NCBI RefSeq assembly: GCF_049705945.1
Contig: NZ_JBNAMV010000004.1
Span: 434,001-498,000, forward strand
Length of the DNA stretch: 64,000 nucleotides
DNA from: Salarchaeum japonicum_A
GTDB taxonomy: Archaea > Halobacteriota > Halobacteria > Halobacteriales > Halobacteriaceae
Direction of reading: 5' to 3'
Every line of letters starts with the position of its first letter. Positions within the stretch are counted from its first letter, which is position 1. Made by a program: the position numbers and the translations under genes. The notes below the pieces were generated by a model, which was not told the origin of the DNA, ran no database searches, and saw nothing but the letters and a program-made list of their open reading frames with translations. Positions 1 through 8,738 of the stretch are shown piece after piece.

Positions 1-78
1 AGCGTCCGAACTGTGGCGTACCTCGTACTCGATGGCGTTCCCCAGCAGGTCGATCTGGTGGCGTTGGGCTTTAGCCAT
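1..78 (-). CDS. YgjP-like metallopeptidase, N-terminal 26 residues only (partial)
   Basis: Reading on the minus strand, an ATG overlaps the last codons of hsdR by 8 bases, and the frame stays open to the window edge. The visible N-terminus runs into IEYEVRHSSDA. This resembles the start of YgjP/DUF45 (M48-like) zinc metallopeptidases, which often begin with an IEY-V-RS pattern and are commonly the last gene of type I restriction operons. The zinc motif (HExxH) would lie outside the window, so the family call rests on a short motif and on context. The overlap implies translation coupled to hsdR. Confidence 0.5.
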   Translation of the reverse strand, partial: MAKAQRHQIDLLGNAIEYEVRHSSDA

Positions 79-3028
79 GGTTCTGGATGAGGTAGTTCCG
101 GAGCGCGTCCACGAACTCGTCGTCCTGAATCAGGTGGCCGAGGTCGTACTGCTTGACCATCACGTCCAGCAAGATGCGTTCGATCTCCGAGATGGTCTGC
201 TGGTTCGTCTTCCAGCCGGGATAGTCGCGATCAACGCGGTCGTGGAACTGTGAGACAACCTCCTCAGCGATTTCTTCCGCTTGGTCCTCGGACTCGACAG
301 CGTCGGATGTCTCCTCCGTGAGGTGCGTGTAGATGGCGAACTCGGCATCGTCCATGCCTTCTTCCTCGGCATCTTCTTCGACGCTCACCACGGCGTCCTC
401 AACCGACTTCAGGGCCTCCACAGCATCCGGGTCGCTGATCTGGTCGTTCTGCCAGCGTTCGACTATATCGGTTACGCGCTCGCTCAACCGTTTATACCGT
501 GGATTCTGGTTCTCTCGGGGATGGAGATGTTGCCGAGTGGCGTGCGCGATCTGCGACGCCTTCACGCCAGGATTGTCGAGATCTTCAACGTCTTCGAGGT
601 ACTCCTCCCCGAGCTTGTAGGTGGGGAAGTCCTTCTTGATTTCCGTAATCTCGACGTTGTCGCTGATAATCTCGCGCGTCTTCTCCCGCATGTCCTCCTC
701 GGGGTCGTCCTCTCCTGACGTGGCGCGCTTGAAGGCGACGTGAATCCGACTCAGCCACTTGTAGTCCTCCTCAACGCCCTCCGTCACCAGGCGACCATCC
801 GGCGCGACGGCCTCGTAGAGATTCTGAAGGCGACGGAACCCCTGCTTGAACTCGCGACGTTCAGGATGCGTACTGACGCGATTGACGGCCTCGTAGGTCG
901 CCTCTTGCGTGTCGGTCTTGTCGATGCCGTCGAAAATCTCCATCACGGACTCGACTTGCTCAACGAGATCGTCGAACAGCTCGTCCTTGTCGCGGGCGGC
1001 GTAGGCTTTCGTCTCCGCATCGTAGTCCAACGCTTCGTCGATATTCTCGAACACGCCCTGGAAGTCCACGATTTCCCCGTTCTCCTTGCCTGATGCGGGC
1101 CGGTTCGTCCGGGCGATAGCCTGCATGAGGTTGTGGTTCTTCAGGTTCCGGTCGAGATACATCGTCTTCAGGATAGGCGCGTCGAAGCCCGTCAAGAGCA
1201 TGTTGTGGACGACGAGCAGTTCGGGGTCGCCGTCCTCCTTGAACGCCTTGACGATGCTGTCACGCTCCTCTGAGTCGGTGTGGAACTGCTCGATCAGGTC
1301 GGGGTCGTCCTTCGTTGCCGTGTAGAGGACTTCGACAGCATCCTCCCCACGTCGCTCAATGAGTCGTTCCCCGTACATCGCCGCCGACCGCCGACTCGGC
1401 GTGACGACCATCCCCTTCCACCCGTTCGGTTCGACGTGTTCCGTGTAGTGGTGGTCGATCTCATTGACAGCGCGATCGACACGCGGCTCGATTTCTGCAA
1501 GCGTCGTCGCGTTCACGTTATCACGGATGAACTCGCGCTTCTCGTCCGTGGTCATCCCCTGGAAGCGTTCTTCGAACTCCTCGTCCAACCCTGCCTCGTC
1601 AATCTCCCACTCCATCTCGTGCCGGAGCGTGAAGTACACGGGCAGAATCAGTCCATCCTCGATTCCTTGCTTCACGGAGTAGCGATGCAGGTAGTCCTCA
1701 CCGTCGGGAGAGAACTCGCGGAACGTGTTCTTGTCTTTCTCGCGTTCTCCCTCTCGAACGGGTGTTCCGGTGAAGCCGAAGTGATAGCAGTTGGGTAAGG
1801 CCGCATCGAGGCGGCTTCCCAAGTCGGCCTCCATGAAGCGGTGTGCTTCGTCGGACATGACGACGACTTCGTCGTTGCCCTGTACGTCGGGGTCAACGTC
1901 CTCGAACTTCTGGATAGTCGTGAGTACGAGTTCGCTCTGCCCGCGCTCAATGAGTTCTTGCAGGTGGTTGATGCTCTCCGCTTCCGTCCATCGTTCCAGA
2001 GAGAGGTTCGCCAGTTGGTCGCGCATCTGGCTGTTCAGCTTGTCCGTATCGACAATGATGAACACCTGCGGGTTCTTCGCCACGTCGGAACGCTTCAGCA
2101 GGTTCTCGGCGGCGTACAGCATCGTGAAGGACTTCCCCGACCCTTGAGTGTGCCAGATAAGTCCGCGCTTGTGTTCGCCTCTCTGAACGCGGTCGAGGAT
2201 GCGATTCACCGCGTAGTACTGCATGTAGCGTGGGACGATCTTCGCATCGCCACCCGCCCGCCGTTCGTAGAAGACGAAGTGTTTCACCAGATCGAGAAGC
2301 GTCTGCGGGTTGCAGAGCGCCCGTACGGCCTGCCGCATCTCGTTGTCGTCCTCGTACTTCGCGGGGGCGTCGTTCCACGGCTCGTAGAACTCCTTCGGCG
2401 CGCCAACAGCGCCGTATCGCAGTTCCATCGTGTCGGCGGCTACGTTGAATAGTCCGGGGACGAACAGTCGGGGAACGTCCTCCTCGTAGTCTTTGAGGTC
2501 GCTGACGGCGTCGTGCCAGTCGTTATCCTGCGCGACGCTTTTCAGTTCCATCGTCACGAGCGGAATCCCGTTGACGAACAGAGATACGTCCGGGCGGATG
2601 GTCGTCTCGCGGGAAACGGAGAACTGATTCACCGCGTGGAAGCGATTCTTCTCGGGGTTCTCGTAGTCTATCAGGTCAACGTAGACCGTCTCGGTCGTGC
2701 CGTCGTCGTGCTGGACGGTGAAGCTCTTGCCCTTGGTGAGCAGTTGGTGGAATGCCCGGTTGCCGTCCATGAGGTTCTCCGCATCAAGGTCGCGCTTCAA
2801 CGAGGAGACGAACTTCTCCACGTTCTCCTCGGTCACGTCCTCGTTCAACGCGACGACCTGCTCCGCGAGGAGGTTCCAGTAAACGACCTCGCGGTTGCTC
2901 CGTTCGTAGGCCTCGTCGAGAACGTTCGCACCACGATCGCCGTCTTGTCCATGGGTTTCCCATCCGACGCCGTCGAGCCACGAGAGAAGCGAGCGTTCGA
3001 CTCCGCTTTCAGAAGGGAGTGCTGACAT
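71..3028 (-). CDS. hsdR: Type I restriction enzyme, endonuclease/translocase subunit HsdR
   Basis: This is the motor and nuclease subunit of a type I restriction-modification complex; it cuts unmethylated DNA after ATP-driven translocation. The 985-residue length is normal for HsdR. An N-terminal PD-(D/E)xK nuclease is visible as RPD (D147) followed by ELK (E161, K163). The SF2 motor follows with Walker A GSGKS (296-300), DEAH (about 393-396), GFTGTP and the motif VI-like QAIARTNR. The gene is intact. Its ATG shares one base with the stop of the upstream 111-residue gene (TAATG), so it belongs to the hsdM-hsdS-orf111-hsdR operon. Confidence 0.97.
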   Translation of the reverse strand: MSALPSESGVERSLLSWLDGVGWETHGQDGDRGANVLDEAYERSNREVVYWNLLAEQVVALNEDVTEENVEKFVSSLKRDLDAENLMDGNRAFHQLLTKGKSFTVQHDDGTTETVYVDLIDYENPEKNRFHAVNQFSVSRETTIRPDVSLFVNGIPLVTMELKSVAQDNDWHDAVSDLKDYEEDVPRLFVPGLFNVAADTMELRYGAVGAPKEFYEPWNDAPAKYEDDNEMRQAVRALCNPQTLLDLVKHFVFYERRAGGDAKIVPRYMQYYAVNRILDRVQRGEHKRGLIWHTQGSGKSFTMLYAAENLLKRSDVAKNPQVFIIVDTDKLNSQMRDQLANLSLERWTEAESINHLQELIERGQSELVLTTIQKFEDVDPDVQGNDEVVVMSDEAHRFMEADLGSRLDAALPNCYHFGFTGTPVREGEREKDKNTFREFSPDGEDYLHRYSVKQGIEDGLILPVYFTLRHEMEWEIDEAGLDEEFEERFQGMTTDEKREFIRDNVNATTLAEIEPRVDRAVNEIDHHYTEHVEPNGWKGMVVTPSRRSAAMYGERLIERRGEDAVEVLYTATKDDPDLIEQFHTDSEERDSIVKAFKEDGDPELLVVHNMLLTGFDAPILKTMYLDRNLKNHNLMQAIARTNRPASGKENGEIVDFQGVFENIDEALDYDAETKAYAARDKDELFDDLVEQVESVMEIFDGIDKTDTQEATYEAVNRVSTHPERREFKQGFRRLQNLYEAVAPDGRLVTEGVEEDYKWLSRIHVAFKRATSGEDDPEEDMREKTREIISDNVEITEIKKDFPTYKLGEEYLEDVEDLDNPGVKASQIAHATRQHLHPRENQNPRYKRLSERVTDIVERWQNDQISDPDAVEALKSVEDAVVSVEEDAEEEGMDDAEFAIYTHLTEETSDAVESEDQAEEIAEEVVSQFHDRVDRDYPGWKTNQQTISEIERILLDVMVKQYDLGHLIQDDEFVDALRNYLIQNHG

Positions 3029-3363
3029 TATCGACCCGCCATTGCAGTTTCATACTTCATTGTCCACAAGAACAGACCTGCCGCAATGTAGACAAGGCAA
3101 GTAAACACTGCCTTGACCGGTCGATCCATTGCCACTGCAGTTAACGGCATTATCGCGTTGATATACTCTATGAGAAGAACAGGAATGGCGGAAGTTAGCG
3201 CAGACTCCGAACCGGACAGAAGCGCAGGGAGAACACCGATATAGGCAAGAAAAACGTTGAGAGCGAACGCGACGGTAGATCCAGTAGCATACATCCGTTT
3301 CCACTGGCTCGGCCCCGCAAAGAGGTTCCCGAGCGCGTAACTCAGTCCCTGGTCACTAACCAT
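3028..3363 (-). CDS. Small three-helix membrane protein nested in the hsd operon
   Basis: I do not recognise this 111-residue protein. It has three hydrophobic segments, at about residues 24-49, 54-79 and 83-104, with Arg and Lys between them, so it is very likely integral to the membrane. Its ATG lies inside the end of hsdS (8-base overlap) and its stop shares a base with the hsdR start. That packing argues for a real, co-translated gene rather than a chance frame. There is no signal peptide or catalytic motif. Possible roles are membrane anchoring or regulation of the restriction complex, or a separate abortive-infection-type effector; none can be chosen from the sequence. GC is lower than in the chromosome. 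Confidence 0.72.
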   Translation of the reverse strand: MVSDQGLSYALGNLFAGPSQWKRMYATGSTVAFALNVFLAYIGVLPALLSGSESALTSAIPVLLIEYINAIMPLTAVAMDRPVKAVFTCLVYIAAGLFLWTMKYETAMAGR

Positions 3364-4627
3364 ACTGTGCGATTTCGTCGGGAACCTCTATGTTAGTGTC
3401 GGTCGTTCGGACTGTCCCCGAGAGGAGATCTTGCATTAGACCGCGTTTGAGGCGTTCAAGACTGCTTAAGTACTTATTTTCATTTCTGATTAAGTGCGTA
3501 ATTGTGTCAACACGGTCGGCGATGTTCTCCTGTTCTTCTATAGGAGGAACGGGAATACGAACTTGCTTTAATTCCTCTAAATAGACACCCGCTTGTGCGG
3601 TTGCTCGTGAGCGAGTATCGAGCTGTCTTTTAAAATTAGGGGATTGGACAACGGTGTGAAGAAATCTCGGAAGAACAGACTCGTTAGTACGGAGTAGACC
3701 AAGGCTCCGCTGAATTGCAAATGGTTCCTTTCGAGCGACGATAGCACTCTTACCGATTGTCGCTCCCACTACAGCAACAAGTACATCTTGTTCATCGGGT
3801 TTGTTACTATCAGACATTTCTTCATAGTCCCCCTTGGAAATATAACTCAACTCACCAGAGAAATCCAAGCGGATGCCATCAATCTCATCAACACCGATTA
3901 ATGGAATACCGGTCTTAGTCCGCTCAGGAGGCATATGTGTGCCGTCGGTAATTAGCTGGCATACTTCTTCCAGTGTTTTTTCCTCCCACGAGTCAGGTAT
4001 TCTACCCCACTCTGTCGGACGTGTATAGCTATTCGTTTCAAGAACCAGCGACTCTTGAGCAACAGCATCTCTGAGTCTCTCCTTTTGCTCAATAAGCTTC
4101 TCTGTCTTCTCAATCGCTTGGTCAACAGTATAGAGAACGGTGGCGATCTTGCGCTGTTCCGAGAGTGGTGGCAAGGGGACAGTTACATTGCCAATTGTAG
4201 ATTGATTCAAAAGGGGTTGCGCTGTTTTCGTCGCGAGAGAACTCAGATCCTTATTCGAGAGGTAATAATACAGAAAGTCCGTGTTACACTTATCATTCAC
4301 ACTCGCCTGAATCGCATTATCTGACACCCATACCGGCTCGTGGACGCGCTCAACCTCCCCAACTGCACCAACACGACCGAATATTAACCCCTGTTCAAAA
4401 TTTGATTCGGAATGAGAACCGATAGGGCCATTCGAGCCATATACAAGAAAATCCCTCTCACCAATATCGGCGTGATTCGTTGCTTTCCCGTTGCGGAGTT
4501 CACATAGCGCATCCACATTTGTGGTTCTCCAGTGATGGGGGATTCTGCCTGCCGCAGTTTCAACAAATTCGCCGCTGTCTGTTGATTCAGAATCTGCGAA
4601 CTCATCGAGTGTCACGTCCTCACTCAT
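3356..4627 (-). CDS. hsdS: Type I restriction enzyme, specificity subunit HsdS
   Basis: HsdS recognises the bipartite DNA target for both methylation and restriction. The 423-residue protein has two target-recognition domains. Each is followed by a conserved helical spacer: PPLSEQRKIATVL with EKTEKLIEQKERL in the centre, and PPIEEQENIADRV with LERLKRGLMQDLLSG near the C-terminus. This is the usual TRD1-CR1-TRD2-CR2 plan. The DNA is clearly more AT-rich than the rest of the window, which is common for hsdS and suggests recent acquisition or TRD exchange. It overlaps hsdM by 8 bases. The recognition sequence cannot be read from the protein. Confidence 0.95.
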   Translation of the reverse strand: MSEDVTLDEFADSESTDSGEFVETAAGRIPHHWRTTNVDALCELRNGKATNHADIGERDFLVYGSNGPIGSHSESNFEQGLIFGRVGAVGEVERVHEPVWVSDNAIQASVNDKCNTDFLYYYLSNKDLSSLATKTAQPLLNQSTIGNVTVPLPPLSEQRKIATVLYTVDQAIEKTEKLIEQKERLRDAVAQESLVLETNSYTRPTEWGRIPDSWEEKTLEEVCQLITDGTHMPPERTKTGIPLIGVDEIDGIRLDFSGELSYISKGDYEEMSDSNKPDEQDVLVAVVGATIGKSAIVARKEPFAIQRSLGLLRTNESVLPRFLHTVVQSPNFKRQLDTRSRATAQAGVYLEELKQVRIPVPPIEEQENIADRVDTITHLIRNENKYLSSLERLKRGLMQDLLSGTVRTTDTNIEVPDEIAQYG

Positions 4628-6122
4628 ACTTTAATGCCTCCATCTGCTCATTCATCGTTCGCTCTATCTCGTCGCGTTCAGACTGTAACTCGCGTAACTT
4701 CGCTAATTCTTCCTGCACGTCAATGTCCTCCTCGGGTTCGGTCGTATCGACGTACAGCGCGATATTCAGGTTGTAGTCGTTCTCTCGAATCTCATTGAGC
4801 GACACCGTTCGACTCACGCGCTCCTCAGTCGTCCATCCCTGGAAGTTCTCGATGATGTGATTGAGGCCATCCACGGTGAGTTCGTTCTGGTTCGAGAGTT
4901 CCTCGTAGAACGCTTCGTCAGCGGCGTGGATGAACTGGACTTTACCCTCGCGCTCGGCGGGCTTGTCCGTGTTCAACACGAGGACCGCAGAGGGAATCGA
5001 GTTGTTCTGGAACAGGTTCTCGGGAAGCCCGACGATAGCCTCCACCATATCGTTCTCCAGCATCGGCTTCCGATACCGCGCTTCGTGCTTGCGGAACAGC
5101 ACGCCGTGCGGGATGACGATAGCGGCCTTCCCGCCAGAACCGTCCGGGTCGGGACGCTTGAGCTGTTTCGCCATGTGCATGATGAAGGCGTAGTCGCCGC
5201 GGTCGGCACGCGGGAGTTTCTCGTGCCAGTCGAACCGCCCATATGGGTCGTCTTGAAGGTCGTCCTTCGCCCAATCAGCCGAGAATGGGAAGTTAGCGAG
5301 AACGCGGTCGAAGCGCGTGAGTTCGTTCTCCTCGTCGTTCGTGAACGCGGGGTTGGAGAGGGAATCCTCGCGCTCTATCTCGCCATCAAGGCCGTGGATG
5401 GAGAGGTTCATCTTGGCGATTGCCGCGACGTTGGGGTACAGTTCCTGTCCAGTGAACGTCAGCTTCGAGGGGTCGCCGCCTTGTTCCTCGCGGTAGTACC
5501 GCGCGGCCTCAATGAGCATTCCACCTGAACCAGCTGTGGGATCGTGAAACGTCATCCCGTCCTCAAAATCATCGACGAGTCGGACACAGAGATTGACAAT
5601 ATTTGGGGGCGTGAAGAATTGGCCACCATCTTTCCCTTCTTCGCTTGCAAAGTGGCGCACCAAGTCCATATACGCCTCACCGAGCATGTCTGGAGGGACG
5701 CTGTCCCGGTCAAGGTCGTAGGTATCGAGATGTTCAACCAGTCGTCCGAGTCGGTCATCATCGAGGGCGTCGGCGTCAATGTAGTCGGCGCGGAAGACGC
5801 CCTGTAGTTCGGGGTTCTCCTCAACGAGCGCGTCGAACGCTTCGTTCAGGGCTTGGTCAACGTTGTCGCTGACTGCGCGGAGGTCGTCCCATAGATAGCC
5901 TTCAGGGACGATGGGAATGTCGTAGAGGTTCTCGCGGCGGGCGAACTCCTCGCCGTATTCTTCTTCGTTTTCGGCGTACTGTTTCTCGAACTCGTCGGAG
6001 ATTGACTTGTAGTAGACGAGTGGGAGAATGTATTCCTTGTAGTCGGTTGGGTCAACGGCGTCGCGGATTATATCGGCGCATTTGAATAGGTGAGATTCGA
6101 GGTCGCCAAGCGAGATGGGCAT
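4620..6122 (-). CDS. hsdM: Type I DNA methyltransferase subunit HsdM
   Basis: HsdM is the adenine-N6 methyltransferase subunit of the type I system and uses S-adenosylmethionine. The SAM-binding motif DPTAGSGGMLIEAARYY is visible. The catalytic motif IV reads ANFPFS, with Phe where the commonest form has Pro (NPPF). I chose the ATG at 6122, giving 500 residues, because the protein then starts MPISLGDLESHLFKCADI and runs straight into the normal HsdM N-terminal helical domain. The open frame extends further upstream to 6260, but that stretch is not HsdM-like. A TATA-like box lies about 25 bases upstream of 6122, consistent with a leaderless transcript. Confidence 0.95.
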   Translation of the reverse strand: MPISLGDLESHLFKCADIIRDAVDPTDYKEYILPLVYYKSISDEFEKQYAENEEEYGEEFARRENLYDIPIVPEGYLWDDLRAVSDNVDQALNEAFDALVEENPELQGVFRADYIDADALDDDRLGRLVEHLDTYDLDRDSVPPDMLGEAYMDLVRHFASEEGKDGGQFFTPPNIVNLCVRLVDDFEDGMTFHDPTAGSGGMLIEAARYYREEQGGDPSKLTFTGQELYPNVAAIAKMNLSIHGLDGEIEREDSLSNPAFTNDEENELTRFDRVLANFPFSADWAKDDLQDDPYGRFDWHEKLPRADRGDYAFIMHMAKQLKRPDPDGSGGKAAIVIPHGVLFRKHEARYRKPMLENDMVEAIVGLPENLFQNNSIPSAVLVLNTDKPAEREGKVQFIHAADEAFYEELSNQNELTVDGLNHIIENFQGWTTEERVSRTVSLNEIRENDYNLNIALYVDTTEPEEDIDVQEELAKLRELQSERDEIERTMNEQMEALKYE

Positions 6123-6216
6123 ACCCTGTGGGTATCTCTCTGTTGGTATATCCTCTGCGGTGAAGTCCGATGATTGGACGCAAAAAATCTCCGCTGGTAT
6201 CCAGAGAAGGATACCA
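6121..6216 (-). promoter_or_regulatory. hsdM promoter with repeated GGTAT-type palindromes
   Basis: Just upstream of hsdM there are two inverted repeats: ATACCC-TGT-GGGTAT at 6121-6135, which touches the start codon, and TGGTATCC-AGAGAA-GGATACCA at 6195-6216. A further half-site-like GGTATATCC lies at 6145-6153. The last, read on the minus strand, is also the most TATA-like stretch (GGATATACC) and sits about 25 bases before the ATG. This arrangement suggests repressor binding over the promoter, or a hairpin that masks the start codon. The assignment is inference. Confidence 0.5.
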
Positions 6217-6795
6217 ACGGGAGGGAGAACAGCGTGATTCAACGCATAGAGCCTTTTCACAAATCAAGCACAGAATAGGAAAATTAGAAAGTGTATAATC
6301 AGAGTGTAAAGGCCGAATATTCGGCAGGAACGTTTAGGGTAAAGTGTTCAAAAACAGGGTTCAAACGCATAGATCAGACGGAGAAAAGTCAAAGACGGAA
6401 CGAAAGCCGTCAAGCGAATCGGTGGGAGTTGACTTGGACTGAATTGAACTGTAATTTGTTCTCACTCCCGCTCTATGCGTCTAATCACTCCGGAACAGCG
6501 GAGAGTTGCGACACTACTTACTGCATATGGTGTATATCTATTGTGTATATGCATCAACCCTCCTCCGTCGCCGCACTCCCTTCACGCATATTAATGGTAA
6601 AGGGTTAATATACCCCCTCAGAGATAGGGCAAGAAGCGGTATATCACGCAATCCAGGCAAAGAGTTTATATAGACCTTTTCACAGAATACCGGCGTTTGA
6701 GGGCGTCTCCACCGCATCCGCGTTTGCGAGTGTGCGGCCCGGTTTTTCCGAAGTCGAACGTATAGGGTAGTGTACGTCAGAGTTCGAAAACCGGC
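6217..6795. other. AT-rich non-coding stretch with TCTATGCGT boxes (candidate origin)
   Basis: No convincing gene lies here. The 9-mer TCTATGCGT or its complement occurs at 6242-6250 and 6365-6373 (minus orientation) and at 6472-6480 and 6800-6808 (plus orientation), with a partial copy ACGCATA at 6584-6590. An inverted repeat TGCATAT/ATATGCA spaced by 18 bases lies at 6522-6553. Several TATA-rich tracts follow, such as TTTATATA near 6664. Repeated short boxes in an AT-rich gap beside a helicase-like gene resemble the iteron regions of plasmid and virus origins. A regulatory region is the alternative. Confidence 0.4.
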
Positions 6796-8643
6796 CTACT
6801 CTATGCGTCCGAACGCAGAGAAGTCCTCCAACCGAACGTTCGACCAATGGTACGCGTTCCCGCGTCCACCGCGCCGATGCGTAATGTATTCCTCCTCGTC
6901 TAACTCCTTCATCAGCTCACCAACCTGCCGCTTGCCGACAGACACTCGCTCCGCGATCTCACCGTTCGTCCACTCACCATCCGGCCACTTCTCCGAGCTA
7001 CGTAGCGCTTCCACGACCTCCTGCATCCCGTCCGACCACGTCGCCACAGCCACCCGCTCATCGGCCTCAACCCATCGCGGAAGGCGAGACGTATGAACGT
7101 ACACTCTCGCTCCATGCTCGCCATCACTCTCGGTTCGACCGAATCGCATCACCGCTTGAAGCACTTCATACTCAACAACGTCCCGAAAGAGTGCGTTCCC
7201 AGGTGGCGTGAATCTGAGACTATCCCCCTTCAGGACTCGTCCATCTTCGTCGGTTTCCCGTTCAACAGACTTGCCGTCCAAAGCACCCCACCGTTGAACT
7301 GCTTCACCCTCCGGCGGATGTGGACTCCCGATCACCACCCCAAGCCGAGTTTTCTCGAACTCATTGCTCCCCTTCAAATTGCCGTAGTGTTCCGCGACCT
7401 CTATGTGTTCGTCCACGTCGGTTGATTCGTACTGCGCTTTCGCTTGTTTCGACGTAATCACCGACGGCTTGCTTCCCTCTCGTTCATGGACGTTCTCCAA
7501 GAGTGCGCCGTCCGAGCTGACGTTGACGCTGTTCCCACTCTGGTAGGGCTTCGTCCCGGCATCAGTCTGGATGAGTTCAAGGCCGAGAACTTCCCGAAGG
7601 TATTCTCGCCGCTCTCGATCAGACTTCAACACCGGCTCGTGGGATACCCAGGTATTACCAAGCACGAGACGCCACTTCGATAGCGTCGGCGTCCCATCAA
7701 GGCCAACAACACTTTCAGCCGCATAGAGTGGCGGTGGGATGAGTACCGTCCACTCGTCCTCGGGACTCCGAACAGCCTTCCGCCCCGACCCGAGCGTTGC
7801 ATACTCCCATTCGTTGTCCAGTAGCTCGAACTCAAGCGCCGCATGAGTAAGGAGCGGAGCGTGCGCGTGAAATCCTGGCTTCCGCTGTAACTGAACTCGG
7901 GTGTCGCGGTGAAAATAGAACCCGAGGTCGTCTTTCCACTCACGGACAGCGTCCTCATATTCGTCGTTGTGGCGTCGTCGAATCAGATCTCTCCAGTTTT
8001 CGAAGGGGAGCGTCTCCTCAGCGTTGAGGTAGTTTCTGATCGCTCTTGTCGCTTCGTTGTGTGCCGGCGTGAAGAAGTACGCATCGCCGGGAAACTCGTC
8101 GAAGGCGACGTAGCGATCTTCGAGATAGTCGCGATTGTAGGCCTGAAGGTAGTGACCGATCAGTACGTCATAGTTCTCGGGGTCGAAATCTCGGCTTTCC
8201 ATGTACGGACAGCGTCCATCGTGCTGGCAGGGTAGTCGCTCCTCGAAGTAGCGTTCGGCGTTCTGATGAAGTTGTGCGCCGGAGATACCCGACCCATAGA
8301 CTTCGCGTACTGTTCGCTCTATGGAGTTGTCCGCTGGCGGAGACTCCCGTTCGTGATCAATCGTCGCGCACTCTCGATGGAAGGCCGGAAGGGTGCGGTA
8401 GGTGAGGTCACGATCAGCACACCACTCCTCGTACTGGCCGTAGAGTTCGCTTCGAGCGGTGAATACAGTTAGCAGACGGCCTGTATCGTCAGCCCAGTTG
8501 ACAACGCCGTAGCTTTTCCCCATTGCAGGAAGCGCCTCTATGAGTGTGTTCGCGTCCTGCTCGAACGCTTCGTGGAACGTTGCATCGAGGCGATCTCGGA
8601 CAGTATCGAGAGTTAACTTAGAAGTAGTCGTAGACAGGCTCAC
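6796..8643 (-). CDS. Helicase-like P-loop protein with C-terminal winged helix
   Basis: I recognise no named family for this 615-residue protein. The N-terminus has a degenerate Walker A, ALPAMGKS, at about residues 43-50, followed by strands typical of a superfamily 2 helicase core. A short Cys cluster (CQHDGRCPY) lies at about residues 139-147, and a possible acidic motif (AFDEFPGD) follows. Near the end, VMRFGRTESDG resembles helicase motif VI, and NGEIAERVSVGKRQVGELMKEL is a winged helix-turn-helix. It could be the replication helicase or initiator of the integrated element; a defence helicase is the alternative. It starts at GTG with an AT-rich box about 30 bases upstream. Confidence 0.6.
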   Translation of the reverse strand: MSLSTTTSKLTLDTVRDRLDATFHEAFEQDANTLIEALPAMGKSYGVVNWADDTGRLLTVFTARSELYGQYEEWCADRDLTYRTLPAFHRECATIDHERESPPADNSIERTVREVYGSGISGAQLHQNAERYFEERLPCQHDGRCPYMESRDFDPENYDVLIGHYLQAYNRDYLEDRYVAFDEFPGDAYFFTPAHNEATRAIRNYLNAEETLPFENWRDLIRRRHNDEYEDAVREWKDDLGFYFHRDTRVQLQRKPGFHAHAPLLTHAALEFELLDNEWEYATLGSGRKAVRSPEDEWTVLIPPPLYAAESVVGLDGTPTLSKWRLVLGNTWVSHEPVLKSDRERREYLREVLGLELIQTDAGTKPYQSGNSVNVSSDGALLENVHEREGSKPSVITSKQAKAQYESTDVDEHIEVAEHYGNLKGSNEFEKTRLGVVIGSPHPPEGEAVQRWGALDGKSVERETDEDGRVLKGDSLRFTPPGNALFRDVVEYEVLQAVMRFGRTESDGEHGARVYVHTSRLPRWVEADERVAVATWSDGMQEVVEALRSSEKWPDGEWTNGEIAERVSVGKRQVGELMKELDEEEYITHRRGGRGNAYHWSNVRLEDFSAFGRIE

Positions 8644-8672
8644 GTAGAGTTCATCATATCTGTCACGCCGAC

Positions 8673-8680
8673 AATTAAAA
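8673..8680 (-). promoter_or_regulatory. TATA-like box for the helicase-like gene
   Basis: The minus strand reads TTTTAATT, centred about 33 bases before the GTG start at 8643. This is the spacing expected for a leaderless or nearly leaderless haloarchaeal transcript and supports the GTG start. Confidence 0.5.
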
Positions 8681-8738
8681 CGGTGTTGAATCGCCAGACA
8701 GGACGGCGTCAGCCCGATCTAAGTAGAGGCGGATTGAT

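Noticed and set aside
6123..6260. 46-residue N-terminal extension of HsdM
   Set aside because: The extension is hydrophobic and unlike HsdM, and it overlaps the palindromic promoter. The ATG at 6122 fits family and promoter.
6291..6608. A 105-codon open frame in the AT-rich gap
   Set aside because: The composition is unlike a haloarchaeal protein, there is no ribosome site or domain, and it crosses the inverted repeat and boxes. Better read as non-coding.
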